Shown here one piece after another: positions 8,347 through 17,426 of a stretch of 64,000 nt of DNA (positions are counted from its first letter, which is position 1; each line of letters begins with the position of its first letter). The DNA is from Aquimarina sp042434915 (GTDB lineage: Bacteria; Bacteroidota; Bacteroidia; Flavobacteriales; Flavobacteriaceae). A program made the position numbers and the translations under genes. Under the pieces are notes generated by a model. That model worked only from the letters and a program-made list of their open reading frames with translations, was not told where the DNA came from and made no database searches. The stretch spans positions 1,550,001-1,614,000 of the forward strand of contig NZ_CP170198.1 in NCBI RefSeq assembly GCF_042434915.1, given 5' to 3'.

Positions 8347-8952
8347 CTAGAGTAGAACTTCTATAACCTTCATAGCTTTTGAAAGCTCCAAAAACGTTTC
8401 AAAATTTACCATGACTAATCCTGCTGCAGAAAAGAGTAAAATTTTTCTTGCTTCTTTATCATTTCTAGAAAGCTCTTTTACCAATTCGCCTCGCAGTCTA
8501 TAAATCTCTTGACGTTTTCCTGATTTAATCTTACCCGCAGGAACATTTTGAAGAAATGCCAATAACAACTTGTTTTGTGTAAGTTGATCAAGATATTCTC
8601 GCTTAGCCTTAGTCATATAAGGTAATTTTGGATAACCACTCAATTTTGAAGTAACTAAACTAAGGGATCCGGATAGTAATAATTTTGCTAGAAAAGAATC
8701 TCCTTTATCAAAAACGTTTTTAGTGTAATTTGCTTTTAATTGTGCTTTATGGCTTTTAAGCGCTTTATTTAAACTTGCGTTTGTAGCCTTTAACGCTGTA
8801 TTTTTGGCTCCTAGAATACGGATCAAACTAGCAAATTTTGTTCTTGTCGCTGCATCATTATTATCAAAATGAAAATGAAAATGAACAAATTGACCAAAAC
8901 CTGTATTAAAAACAAAGAACAATGCTATAACAAACATCCATTTTGACTTCAT
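8347..8952 (-). CDS. Small exported helical protein 2 of T4SS cluster
   Basis: 201 residues with a signal peptide ending GFGQ, then an unusual alternating His/Phe stretch (FVHFHFHFDNND, residues about 22-33) that could bind metal. The rest is helical with coiled-coil character (KNTALKATNASLNKALKSHK). Unrecognised family. It is co-directional with and tightly spaced to the other small exported proteins between traN and traJ. Confidence 0.65.
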   Translation of the reverse strand: MKSKWMFVIALFFVFNTGFGQFVHFHFHFDNNDAATRTKFASLIRILGAKNTALKATNASLNKALKSHKAQLKANYTKNVFDKGDSFLAKLLLSGSLSLVTSKLSGYPKLPYMTKAKREYLDQLTQNKLLLAFLQNVPAGKIKSGKRQEIYRLRGELVKELSRNDKEARKILLFSAAGLVMVNFETFLELSKAMKVIEVLL

Positions 8953-8982
8953 AATCTTATGATTTAACTAAAAAAAACTGTT

Positions 8983-9489
8983 TTAATTTTTACTCATTCG
9001 TTTTAAAAACGATTGTCTCTCGGCTTTTTCCTTCATACTATTTAATTCCTTATAGATCGTATTTATAATATGTATATACTTTTCTCCTATCCGTTCTTTC
9101 ACCCCTTTATTAATGAAATTGAGTGTGGGTGTTTGTATTAATTCTGCAGTTTGTAGATATGCATCTTTCAGATAGTTATATTTATTAGAACATCTTCTTT
9201 TTTTAAAAGGATTTATGTAATGGTTACACATAGTCCTGTATTCCAAAAGATTGATCAAATACACATTAGCTGGATTAACGATAAAAGTAGTTTTTGACAT
9301 ACCCTCTTTTATCGCAATGCCTGCAGCTGCTGTATACAAAAATGTAGTGGCCAAAGCTGCTTTTTGAGCACTGCTAGCATTTAATTTGGCAAAAGAAGTT
9401 GCACCAAAATTAACACCATCAAGATATTGTGCCTGTATTACATTACATGAACCTATTAGAAAAATAAAAGACATTCGTAAAACTTTCAT
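8983..9489 (-). CDS. Small exported protein 1 of T4SS cluster
   Basis: 168 residues. A signal peptide ends IQAQ. The following Ala-rich stretch (about residues 36-60) is hydrophobic and could be a membrane or packing helix. Two cysteines (TMCNHY and RRCSNKY) may form a disulfide. It starts 1 base after traN ends. No family recognised. It is the first of five consecutive exported proteins in the operon. Confidence 0.65.
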   Translation of the reverse strand: MKVLRMSFIFLIGSCNVIQAQYLDGVNFGATSFAKLNASSAQKAALATTFLYTAAAGIAIKEGMSKTTFIVNPANVYLINLLEYRTMCNHYINPFKKRRCSNKYNYLKDAYLQTAELIQTPTLNFINKGVKERIGEKYIHIINTIYKELNSMKEKAERQSFLKRMSKN

Positions 9490-9490
9490 G

Positions 9491-10330
9491 TTATATAATC
9501 TTAGGTTGCAGCAATTTTTTTCTTGGGATATCTAGAGAGACTGATCTACCTCCATTTTTCTCAAAAATATCTATGGCCAGTTTTTCTTTTTCATTAAGCA
9601 TAAACTTGTCAAATAGGATGGTAAATGTTTGCTGGCCATGGCCTATCACCTCGCGATCATCGGTACACGTAAATAGTGCTGGGATTACACGTTCTTGGTA
9701 TAAATAATCCTTTGCAGGACGTTTCCGTAATTTGGTTCTAAATAGGATATCATCTATATCAAAATCTAGGGTAGATTCATTCTTAAATTCTAAGCGTATT
9801 CCTATTTTTTCATTTATATAAAATATACCTGATACGGCGACCTTAAGATCTCCAGCTTTACCACCTTTGATACGTGTATTAAAATCTTGTTTATCCAACT
9901 GCTCACAAATAGATTCTAATGCATTAGATTTTTTCTCAACAAATTCTTGATTTCTCGTAAAAACCTCAACAATCTGTTCTGATGGATTAACCTGATACGA
10001 AACTTGCTCTGCAAAACGATTAAAACCCAAAACAATAGAGTAATAGCCTCCATCATCGGTTATTACCGTGAGATTGGATAATTTACTGCGTACATCGGTT
10101 AACTCTTCGCCAATATGCTTTAACCGTAACAATTGCTGTATGGTATCTGCAACAAAATAAGGTGAGCCTATATCTAAGTATTTGATTGATTTAGCAAATA
10201 ACAGATGCGTAGTTTTAATATCGGATACCAATAGTGTATCCTGCTTTTGTAAAGGTATCAAATGCTTTTGTCCGTATAATGAGGATCCTAAGCATAAAAT
10301 GACTATAAATTTTAAAATTGTATGATTCAT
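9491..10330 (-). CDS. traN: Conjugative transposon TraN protein (DUF4138, VirB9-like)
   Basis: 279 residues with a signal peptide ending LYGQ. Residues about 35-110 match the TraN/DUF4138 pattern: a KTTHLLF segment, then IKYLDIGSPYFVADTIQQLL, then LTVITDDGGYYSIVLGFN. TraN is the outer-membrane-complex protein equivalent to VirB9 and is expected to contact TraM. It lies 11 bases downstream of traG and precedes the five exported proteins. Confidence 0.88.
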   Translation of the reverse strand: MNHTILKFIVILCLGSSLYGQKHLIPLQKQDTLLVSDIKTTHLLFAKSIKYLDIGSPYFVADTIQQLLRLKHIGEELTDVRSKLSNLTVITDDGGYYSIVLGFNRFAEQVSYQVNPSEQIVEVFTRNQEFVEKKSNALESICEQLDKQDFNTRIKGGKAGDLKVAVSGIFYINEKIGIRLEFKNESTLDFDIDDILFRTKLRKRPAKDYLYQERVIPALFTCTDDREVIGHGQQTFTILFDKFMLNEKEKLAIDIFEKNGGRSVSLDIPRKKLLQPKII

Positions 10331-10341
10331 TAGGTTACTTT

Positions 10342-12693
10342 TTAATTAGCTTCAACAAACTCGTTTAATGCCAGTTTCATGTTTTGTCGTTGATTATAGA
10401 TATCATAGATAAATTTATTCTCATCGGCGTTAGACGAATAACATGCATAGCGCTCTGGTGATACACTTACTTTATACACGTTTGAGACACTGCCAACTTT
10501 TACAAATACCTCTCTTTTATCTGTAGAAAATAGTTTTTCTAAATCCGATTCGCTGAAGGATAAAAACTCTGCAAACTTATTTTTTGCCGCCATTTTCTTT
10601 TTATGTGATAATAAAATCATAGTATCTGTATTATTGATCATTGCGGGACCTGCAGGGGTATCAAGAATATCTTCTACATCTTGGGTTGCAATAGCAACCT
10701 CTCCATAAAATTTTCTAACAGTTTTGTATAGATATTTAATAAATTGTGCCATTTCGCCCTTAGAGATAGGTTTCCAACACTCATCAATGAATATTGACTT
10801 TTTGATTTCGGGGATTTTTCTAATTTTTTCCATAACCACATCAATACATAGCATTGTGACTAATGGAAATAATATAGGATGATCTTTAATATTATCCATT
10901 TCAAAAACAATAAACCGTTCATCGACCAAGTCAATTTGATCTCTAGAGTTTAAGATTTCACTATACTTACCATCGTGAAAATCTCTTAGTGATAATTGAA
11001 AACTTATCTTATCGAAATATCGTTTTTCGTCTTCCATCACTGTATTTTGATCTACAAATTCGTAGAAGGTAGACATACAAGGAAATCGATCTTGATGATC
11101 AGAAAAACTATCGTAATAAGCATCTAGATATAGACCTATAATTTGTTTTTCTTCTCTTCGTACGGGATCATCTTCTCCTTTCCATAAAAAGATGATTAGA
11201 GAGGTTAAAAAGATTTTTTTATCGTTTGTAACAGGTCCGATAGTATGAACCAGAAAAGGATTAAATTGCAAAGGTTTGTCTGGATCATATGCAAAGTATT
11301 GTCCCTCTACTAACTGGCACAACTTTTTATAAGAATTACCGATATCAATCATCACGATATGATGACCCTGTTCATAATACTGACTCGCGATATGATTAAT
11401 CAAGAACGATTTACCAGTTCCCGACGGTCCAAAAATTAATCGATTTCTATTAACAATCAGACCTCTCTTAAGGGGTTCATCCCATAAGTCTAATCGAATT
11501 GGACCGCCATTTTTGCGATCAGCAAAAAGAATTCCATCTTTATTGCCTTGGTAATAACTTTCAAAATTCAAAAATAATGGCACCTGCTCTGATATGCCTA
11601 TAAACCTATAACTTTGAGGAATCCCTACGGTTGCACCAGGTGCATTATTAATATATACATCCTTAATCCCGTGCTTAATTTGGTAGGGTACTATCCCTAG
11701 TTCTTTAAATGAATTTTCTAATTGGTTTTTATTATTTTCTAAGTTTTCTTCGTTAATATCCCATAAAATCACATTGAAATGTAAGTTTACAAATCGTAAT
11801 TCATTCTCAATAACGTTGTTAACTAAATCATCAATTTGATCATAGGTTACTTCATTTTCTTTTGATAACAAGGCTAAACTTTTGAACTGATTTAGTTTTG
11901 TTTTTAATTTTGAAAATACTTTCTCTGATTTCTCAATATAAATTACTTGATTGTAAATATGATTACATTCGATACCAAAACAAATTGGCTGTATAAATGG
12001 AATTTGAAAACTTGTTTTTGGCGTTGAGAAATCTATATGCTTCTTAGTAGATTCTATTACAAGTGGTAATTGATCATAGGAGGTGATGGCATATACCTCT
12101 CCTATTTTATTACCCACTTGTAATTTTTTATCAAAGAAAATATCTTTGAGCGGCTGATCCCCCTCTGGTGTTAATGAGAAGTATTTACCTACTACTTCGA
12201 GCATCATATCGCCGTCCAATCGCTCTATGGTAAAAAACTCTTCTTTTGCCAAAAATGATATACTTGTATTTACCGTTTTTAAGAAATCTTTTACCTCTTC
12301 CATCTGCTTTTTGTAAAGCTTGGGTGTTTGTTCTAGGTTGATTTTCTTTTTTGAATCCTTGGTAATAAATAAATAGCACTCATGCTTAAGCGTAGGTTTT
12401 TCATAAAAAAACTTATTATCACTGCGAGATAACATTTCTTCTCCTTGAGAGACAGCTTCTTTGATTGTATCAACAAAAAAGTAGTCTTGTTTTTGAATAA
12501 TCGTATTCTCTGGCAAGGCTCTAATAATCTTATCAAATAATTGATTAATCCTATCAATACTCTCTGCATCGAGTGAATAAACTTGAGGTAAAGTGAATTT
12601 ATACCCTACGCTTATATCTCCTTTTTTTGAGATAATTAAGTCGCTCTCTACTGCATAAATCGGTAGTATTTTATCTATAGTTTCACTCTTCAT
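10342..12693 (-). CDS. traG: TraG conjugation ATPase (VirB4 family)
   Basis: 783 residues, the usual size for Bacteroidota TraG. The Walker A motif GPSGTGKS is at residues 422-429 and the Walker B Asp-Glu (FIDECW) at 637-638, with motifs typical of VirB4 following (IATQDVEDIL). VirB4 ATPases energise pilus assembly and substrate transfer at the inner membrane. It starts 1 base from the traM stop and precedes traN. No frameshift or lost catalytic residue is seen, so the apparatus looks functional. Confidence 0.95.
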   Translation of the reverse strand: MKSETIDKILPIYAVESDLIISKKGDISVGYKFTLPQVYSLDAESIDRINQLFDKIIRALPENTIIQKQDYFFVDTIKEAVSQGEEMLSRSDNKFFYEKPTLKHECYLFITKDSKKKINLEQTPKLYKKQMEEVKDFLKTVNTSISFLAKEEFFTIERLDGDMMLEVVGKYFSLTPEGDQPLKDIFFDKKLQVGNKIGEVYAITSYDQLPLVIESTKKHIDFSTPKTSFQIPFIQPICFGIECNHIYNQVIYIEKSEKVFSKLKTKLNQFKSLALLSKENEVTYDQIDDLVNNVIENELRFVNLHFNVILWDINEENLENNKNQLENSFKELGIVPYQIKHGIKDVYINNAPGATVGIPQSYRFIGISEQVPLFLNFESYYQGNKDGILFADRKNGGPIRLDLWDEPLKRGLIVNRNRLIFGPSGTGKSFLINHIASQYYEQGHHIVMIDIGNSYKKLCQLVEGQYFAYDPDKPLQFNPFLVHTIGPVTNDKKIFLTSLIIFLWKGEDDPVRREEKQIIGLYLDAYYDSFSDHQDRFPCMSTFYEFVDQNTVMEDEKRYFDKISFQLSLRDFHDGKYSEILNSRDQIDLVDERFIVFEMDNIKDHPILFPLVTMLCIDVVMEKIRKIPEIKKSIFIDECWKPISKGEMAQFIKYLYKTVRKFYGEVAIATQDVEDILDTPAGPAMINNTDTMILLSHKKKMAAKNKFAEFLSFSESDLEKLFSTDKREVFVKVGSVSNVYKVSVSPERYACYSSNADENKFIYDIYNQRQNMKLALNEFVEAN

Positions 12694-12694
12694 C

Positions 12695-13882
12695 TTATTT
12701 GGTATTTATGTTAAACCATAAATGATATTTTTTTGGCATATAGACTCTTCGCTTGGCGAATATCTCTTTACTTATTTCTTTGGCCGCTGATAAACCTGCA
12801 ACTGTTTTAGCCTCATCCATTTGTATACCTTGACTTTCACCTCCAAAAGTTGCGGCTTGTGTTCCTTTTTGATAAGCATAATCAAATACATCATTAGCTA
12901 CTTTTGATGGTATTTTGGGCCAGGTCCTGTTACCTAATTGTATACCTTCTCTCCCATCATAATCATAGATACTAAAATCTAATAGGTAAAGTTTTTCTGC
13001 AGTCTTATAGCTATTTATGGCAACCGTTAATCTATCCTGTCCCATAGTAACCCTACCATATACAATGGATCCTTTGGGTATTAATAACTTTGGATTGGAG
13101 AGTCTTACTTCTTTTTTGGTTCTTATGGCTATAGTACTACCATTGACCAAAATCCCTTGATCTACAGTTTCGGCTGGTATTAAACCTAAAATCTCATCAG
13201 ATGAGTTTGTAGATCCAGCACCTTGAAAATAAGAACGCTTTTTAAACTTTTCTTCGACCGCTTTTGCTATTTTTTCTTTGACCTGACCATCAATTTCCAT
13301 AATTCTTTCGGCCGTTAGAGGTGGTTCAACATTTTGACCTCCATAATTATTCGTATAACTACTATAAGATTGTAATAGCGTTTCTAAATTTTCATTGTCT
13401 AATTGAGTATTATTTGCTTCTTGGGACTTCGATTGATTAAGTAGTTCTTGTTGCAGCGCCATCAATTCCTGCAATTCTTTATCTGCAGAACTTACAGGGG
13501 TTGCTTTCACTTTTTTTTGTGAACTTTTCTTTTTATTTCTTTTTCTGTACGTGGGTACCGCAACTTCTTTTTTTTCTAAATTTTCTTTAATTATTGGAGG
13601 CTCTTCGATCAGTGTATCCTCTTCGACTTTGCTAAGATTTGTCAAATTGCTAATAATTGAATTACCGCTAGCTCCATTTACCCCTTCTCTTTCGTAGTTT
13701 TGCAATTTTGATTTTCTTTCAATCTTGGTATCATCTACACCTGGTGTACTTATTGAAAAATTGTCACTTAATATCGTATTTTGATTATTAGAGGGAAAAA
13801 TGACTAACTTAAAAAAGCCAACCAGCATGGCTATACTTAATAGCCCTACAATTGCCACAATTATTTTTTTCTTAGTGTCCAT
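12695..13882 (-). CDS. traM: Conjugative transposon TraM protein (VirB10/TrbI-like)
   Basis: 395 residues. One N-terminal membrane segment (about 6-29) is followed by a long low-complexity periplasmic linker with a basic patch (YRKRNKKKSSQKK) and a Gln/Leu coiled coil (about 135-165). The C-terminal TrbI/VirB10 barrel domain (about 230-395) includes IPKGSIVYGRV and IYDYDGREGIQLGNR. This is the scaffold linking inner and outer membranes. It overlaps the M23 gene stop by one base. Confidence 0.9.
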   Translation of the reverse strand: MDTKKKIIVAIVGLLSIAMLVGFFKLVIFPSNNQNTILSDNFSISTPGVDDTKIERKSKLQNYEREGVNGASGNSIISNLTNLSKVEEDTLIEEPPIIKENLEKKEVAVPTYRKRNKKKSSQKKVKATPVSSADKELQELMALQQELLNQSKSQEANNTQLDNENLETLLQSYSSYTNNYGGQNVEPPLTAERIMEIDGQVKEKIAKAVEEKFKKRSYFQGAGSTNSSDEILGLIPAETVDQGILVNGSTIAIRTKKEVRLSNPKLLIPKGSIVYGRVTMGQDRLTVAINSYKTAEKLYLLDFSIYDYDGREGIQLGNRTWPKIPSKVANDVFDYAYQKGTQAATFGGESQGIQMDEAKTVAGLSAAKEISKEIFAKRRVYMPKKYHLWFNINTK

Positions 13883-14430
13883 TACCTTTTATATTTTTTT
13901 GAATTAGATTTTTTTGCATAAAAATTTTTCCAAATAAGCATCGGATTTATTCTTTTATTTTTAAACCAAACTTCATAATGCAGATGAGTACCTGTAACTC
14001 TACCTGTATCTCCAACAAAACCTATCAATTGTCCATTATGTACTTTTTCTCCAACAGTGACCATTTTGATCCACAAGTGTGCATATAATGTTTTTATCTT
14101 GGATCCGTGGGCAATCAAAATACGGTTACCATAGCCTGTATCATAATCTGAAACTTCGATGATACCAGATCCAGTGGCAAATACTGGTTTTCCTTTTTTG
14201 GCTACTAAATCAATTCCATGATGCATTTTTACGTTATTATATATTGGATGTAACCTGTAACCATATACAGATGATATTTTTTCAAAATCACTCGTATCAA
14301 GCGGAAACTTTATAGGTACTTTCATATAGATATCATCTACTCTAGACGATGCCTGTGAAAATCCTTGTATAGTAAGCATTAATAATACTATACTGGTTCT
14401 AATTAATATGTTACCGTTTGTAGTTTTCAT
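13882..14430 (-). CDS. M23 (LytM-type) peptidoglycan endopeptidase of the T4SS
   Basis: 182 residues with an N-terminal signal or anchor (residues 1-27). The zinc site of the M23 family is intact: H70xxxD74 (HHGID) and H149xH151 (HLHYEV). The enzyme should open peptidoglycan so that the transfer channel can cross the cell wall, taking the role that VirB1-type lytic transglycosylases play elsewhere. It sits between the coupling protein and traM, translationally coupled to traM, which supports a dedicated role in assembly. Confidence 0.9.
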   Translation of the reverse strand: MKTTNGNILIRTSIVLLMLTIQGFSQASSRVDDIYMKVPIKFPLDTSDFEKISSVYGYRLHPIYNNVKMHHGIDLVAKKGKPVFATGSGIIEVSDYDTGYGNRILIAHGSKIKTLYAHLWIKMVTVGEKVHNGQLIGFVGDTGRVTGTHLHYEVWFKNKRINPMLIWKNFYAKKSNSKKYKR

Positions 14431-14523
14431 GATTTCACTCTTTGTTACTACTATTTATATAGCTTTTAAAGTGTATGTAACATCTTATATTTTATTTGAT
14501 AATTTAAATAGGTTAATTGTAAT

Positions 14524-16464
14524 TTAGGCTGTTGTATAGTTTTGTTGTGGTTCTCCTGTGATTCGATGTAATTCTGAAGCAATGAGCATATCGATTTCGT
14601 GTACTATTCTTTCAAAATTACCATTGAGAAGTTCTTCAATATTAGAATCCTCTCCAATAATCATAGGGATGTCACTCTTAATTTGATCATGTCTTTTATC
14701 AACCTTAATCTTGCCTCTAAAAATTTTTCTTTCTATCTCTTCGCCAAAGTTATCAGAGACTAGCCCTACAAACTCCCCTTGTGACAATTGAGAAATGGTA
14801 GCCACTGGTATAACGAATTCCAAATTTTCGTTTATACTATAAGATGTTGCACTAGTATCAACAGAGATATTTTTCAGTTTTTGCTTCTTTTTTCCGAAAA
14901 TATCCTGAAGTTTTGTTGCTGTATTGCTACGCACCGATCCGCTAAAAATATTTCCGACAATATTAAAAATAGTGTCTGCTATTTTCTCACCATAGTCCCT
15001 TTTGAGCTGTTCTAGATCTTGCATACCAATAGTGGTCGATATCTTATTAGATCTTGCAGTAGCTATCAAGTTATCTAATCCCATAAAATACATAGTGGGT
15101 AACTCATCTATAATTACAGAGCAAGGTTGTTTGCCTTGTGTATTGATTTCTTTCAACAATTGTGTAGCCACTAGACCAAGAGCAGGTGAATTTGTTTTTT
15201 GTGTGGCAGGTGAATTTGCCAAAATCATAATAGAAGGATCCTCTGGATTATTAATCCCTAAGGGTACATTCATTTCTGGATGTACATTATTACCCATTAC
15301 CCAAAACAATTCTTTGGTTGCTAACTGTGATAAAGGAATTCTGGCAGAAGCGGTTTGTCCAGAAAGTTGCTCATACGCCTCTTTTTCTAAAGCATCAGCA
15401 AAAGGAGTCATAAAAAATTTAAGCTCTGAGTAGGTACTCAAAATTCTAAAAACCTTCTCATCTGAACACGATGCTAATGCAATAGCATGAGGTAAAGTAC
15501 AGTATTTACCGTTATCAAATATTTTGAGAAAATAGATACAGGATGCAAAATAAGATATGGCAGATTGAGCGAAGAAATCTTGCTTTGTAATCCACTCTTT
15601 GTTTAAGTTAAACAAAACGGTTTGAGAAGCCTCAATGGCATCTGCTGCTTTTGTAATCAAATCTGGACTAATCGGATTAACAAAATTTGATCTAGCAATA
15701 TCGTCTAACGATATCACACTAAAATTGGGTTCTATTTCATAATTCTTTTTATAGTATTCAAAGAAATTGAAGGTTTCTTGGGCTAGCGATGGAAACTTAA
15801 AGTCATAAACCATCATCGTAAATTTTTTCTGAATGTGTTGTCTAATATATTCTTCGATTACCGAATATGATTTTCCAGATCCAGGCGTACCTAGTACCAT
15901 TGTTGCCCTAAAGGGGTTGACTACATTTATAAATCCTTTATCTGTTTTTAAGTTGACAGAATAAGGGTTTGTTTTGACCTTCTTTTCTTGTTGAAAAATT
16001 AAATTATCATCGTTAAATTCATCTTTGTGTCCAAAATATTGAAAGTGCCTTCGTAAACTAAAAAAACTATAAATAAATCCTATAAATGATATCGCAGCTA
16101 TTGCAATATTTAGAAATAAGGGAACTCCCAACGACCCTCCCACGATATATACTAATGAACAAAGTATAAGCAGTGCAACTTGATACTTTATCATACTACC
16201 GTTATCTGGCTTTTTCTTTACATCAAACCCAAAAGAAGCTATCGAGAAAATTGACAAACAAACAATTCTCATTACAAATGAGTATTGAAAGATCGTTAGT
16301 GTACTATAAAATTTTAATAAAAAATTACTAAGATGATTTTGTGTTAAACCTTTACTATGAAAAAAGTTAAGGTGTGTACTATAGATATCTGTGCATATCA
16401 ACAGGAGACATACACAAAAGGTAAAGATCACAAGCATATCTATGGACAGTTTACTATCTTTCAT
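14524..16464 (-). CDS. VirD4-type coupling protein (TraG/TraD superfamily ATPase)
   Basis: About 646 residues from the ATG at 16464. The open frame extends to a TTG at 16548, which I consider less likely. Several N-terminal membrane helices (to about residue 140) precede the ATPase domain, with Walker A GTPGSGKS at 192-199 and Walker B IIDE at 452-454, followed by the TraG-like GMQDLEQLKRDYG segment. Coupling proteins select substrates (relaxosome DNA or effector proteins) and feed them to the channel. It is the first gene of the transfer operon in the window; a 950-base gap lies upstream. Confidence 0.9.
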   Translation of the reverse strand: MKDSKLSIDMLVIFTFCVCLLLICTDIYSTHLNFFHSKGLTQNHLSNFLLKFYSTLTIFQYSFVMRIVCLSIFSIASFGFDVKKKPDNGSMIKYQVALLILCSLVYIVGGSLGVPLFLNIAIAAISFIGFIYSFFSLRRHFQYFGHKDEFNDDNLIFQQEKKVKTNPYSVNLKTDKGFINVVNPFRATMVLGTPGSGKSYSVIEEYIRQHIQKKFTMMVYDFKFPSLAQETFNFFEYYKKNYEIEPNFSVISLDDIARSNFVNPISPDLITKAADAIEASQTVLFNLNKEWITKQDFFAQSAISYFASCIYFLKIFDNGKYCTLPHAIALASCSDEKVFRILSTYSELKFFMTPFADALEKEAYEQLSGQTASARIPLSQLATKELFWVMGNNVHPEMNVPLGINNPEDPSIMILANSPATQKTNSPALGLVATQLLKEINTQGKQPCSVIIDELPTMYFMGLDNLIATARSNKISTTIGMQDLEQLKRDYGEKIADTIFNIVGNIFSGSVRSNTATKLQDIFGKKKQKLKNISVDTSATSYSINENLEFVIPVATISQLSQGEFVGLVSDNFGEEIERKIFRGKIKVDKRHDQIKSDIPMIIGEDSNIEELLNGNFERIVHEIDMLIASELHRITGEPQQNYTTA

Positions 16465-17426
16465 TTTAAGAGACTGTTGGTTAAATTTCAAACCAAAAAT
16501 AACTATGAGGTAAGGGATAGCAAGATGAAAATTAATAAATGGGAGCAAATACGGAATAAGTGGTAAAACTGTGTAAAGTTTGGTAACAATGACCAGAAAA
16601 TAAACAGTTACTACAAAATATATAGAGCATGCGTTTGTTAACAGACAATAAGTTAATGCTGATTCATTTTTTGCTATGGTAAGTATCGCAAGTGAAATTA
16701 TAAATTAAAACAAGGACCTAACACATCCCTATCTTTTTTTAATTATTTGATACTAGCTAAATTATTTAGAATAAATTTTGAGGTACATCAAAGGCATTTT
16801 TAGGAGTCGAAAAAGAACATTAAAAAGGGTCTAAACTTAATGTACAAGTAAAACAAAATAACAGGTGTTTTTCCTACAAAATGAACTCCATTAGAGATTA
16901 TACAGATGATTATTTTATAAAAAACAATCTGGGGAAATATCTCAAATCACTGAAAAATAGATCTATAAATTTTAAACACTACTCCAATATTTTCTTCCTA
17001 CAATATTTGCATACTATCCTAAGAATTATATCTTTACGTCATATAATAAAATTTACACCCCAAAATGAATTCTTATTTTATAACAAAAAGAAGATTAATT
17101 CCTTTTAATCTTACGTATCCAATTCGAACACTTAAAAGATCCAGTAATTTGAGAATAAATAATGTTATAGATTATTTACTTTTCAATATCTCTTCAAAAT
17201 GTTTTCCGTAAAAATTAGTTGAAATTCATCTTTTATGTTGCGTTTTAAACCTCCACAGTGTTACGTAGATATTTCCTAATACTTTGAATAGTATTAGATT
17301 GTTTGTAAGCTTTTATTTAATTCATTTTTGATATACTATCAAATAATGCAGGACTATATATTAATGTTAACATCAATCATTTTTTATATTATTTAATATT
17401 AACCCATAACTAAACAACCCTCAATC
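16465..17426. other. Gene-poor AT-rich gap between T4SS operon and giant esterase
   Basis: This is the divergent intergenic region serving both flanking genes. A perfect 15-base inverted repeat, TTGATATACTATCAA, lies at 17328-17342, about 85 bases before the esterase start, and could be an operator. A short plus-strand frame at 16881-17108 shows no recognisable protein. I see no tRNA, integrase or attachment-site duplication here. Confidence 0.6.

Noticed and set aside
16881..17108. 75-residue plus-strand frame in the gap before the esterase
   Set aside because: AT-driven composition, no domain or signal, no supporting context.
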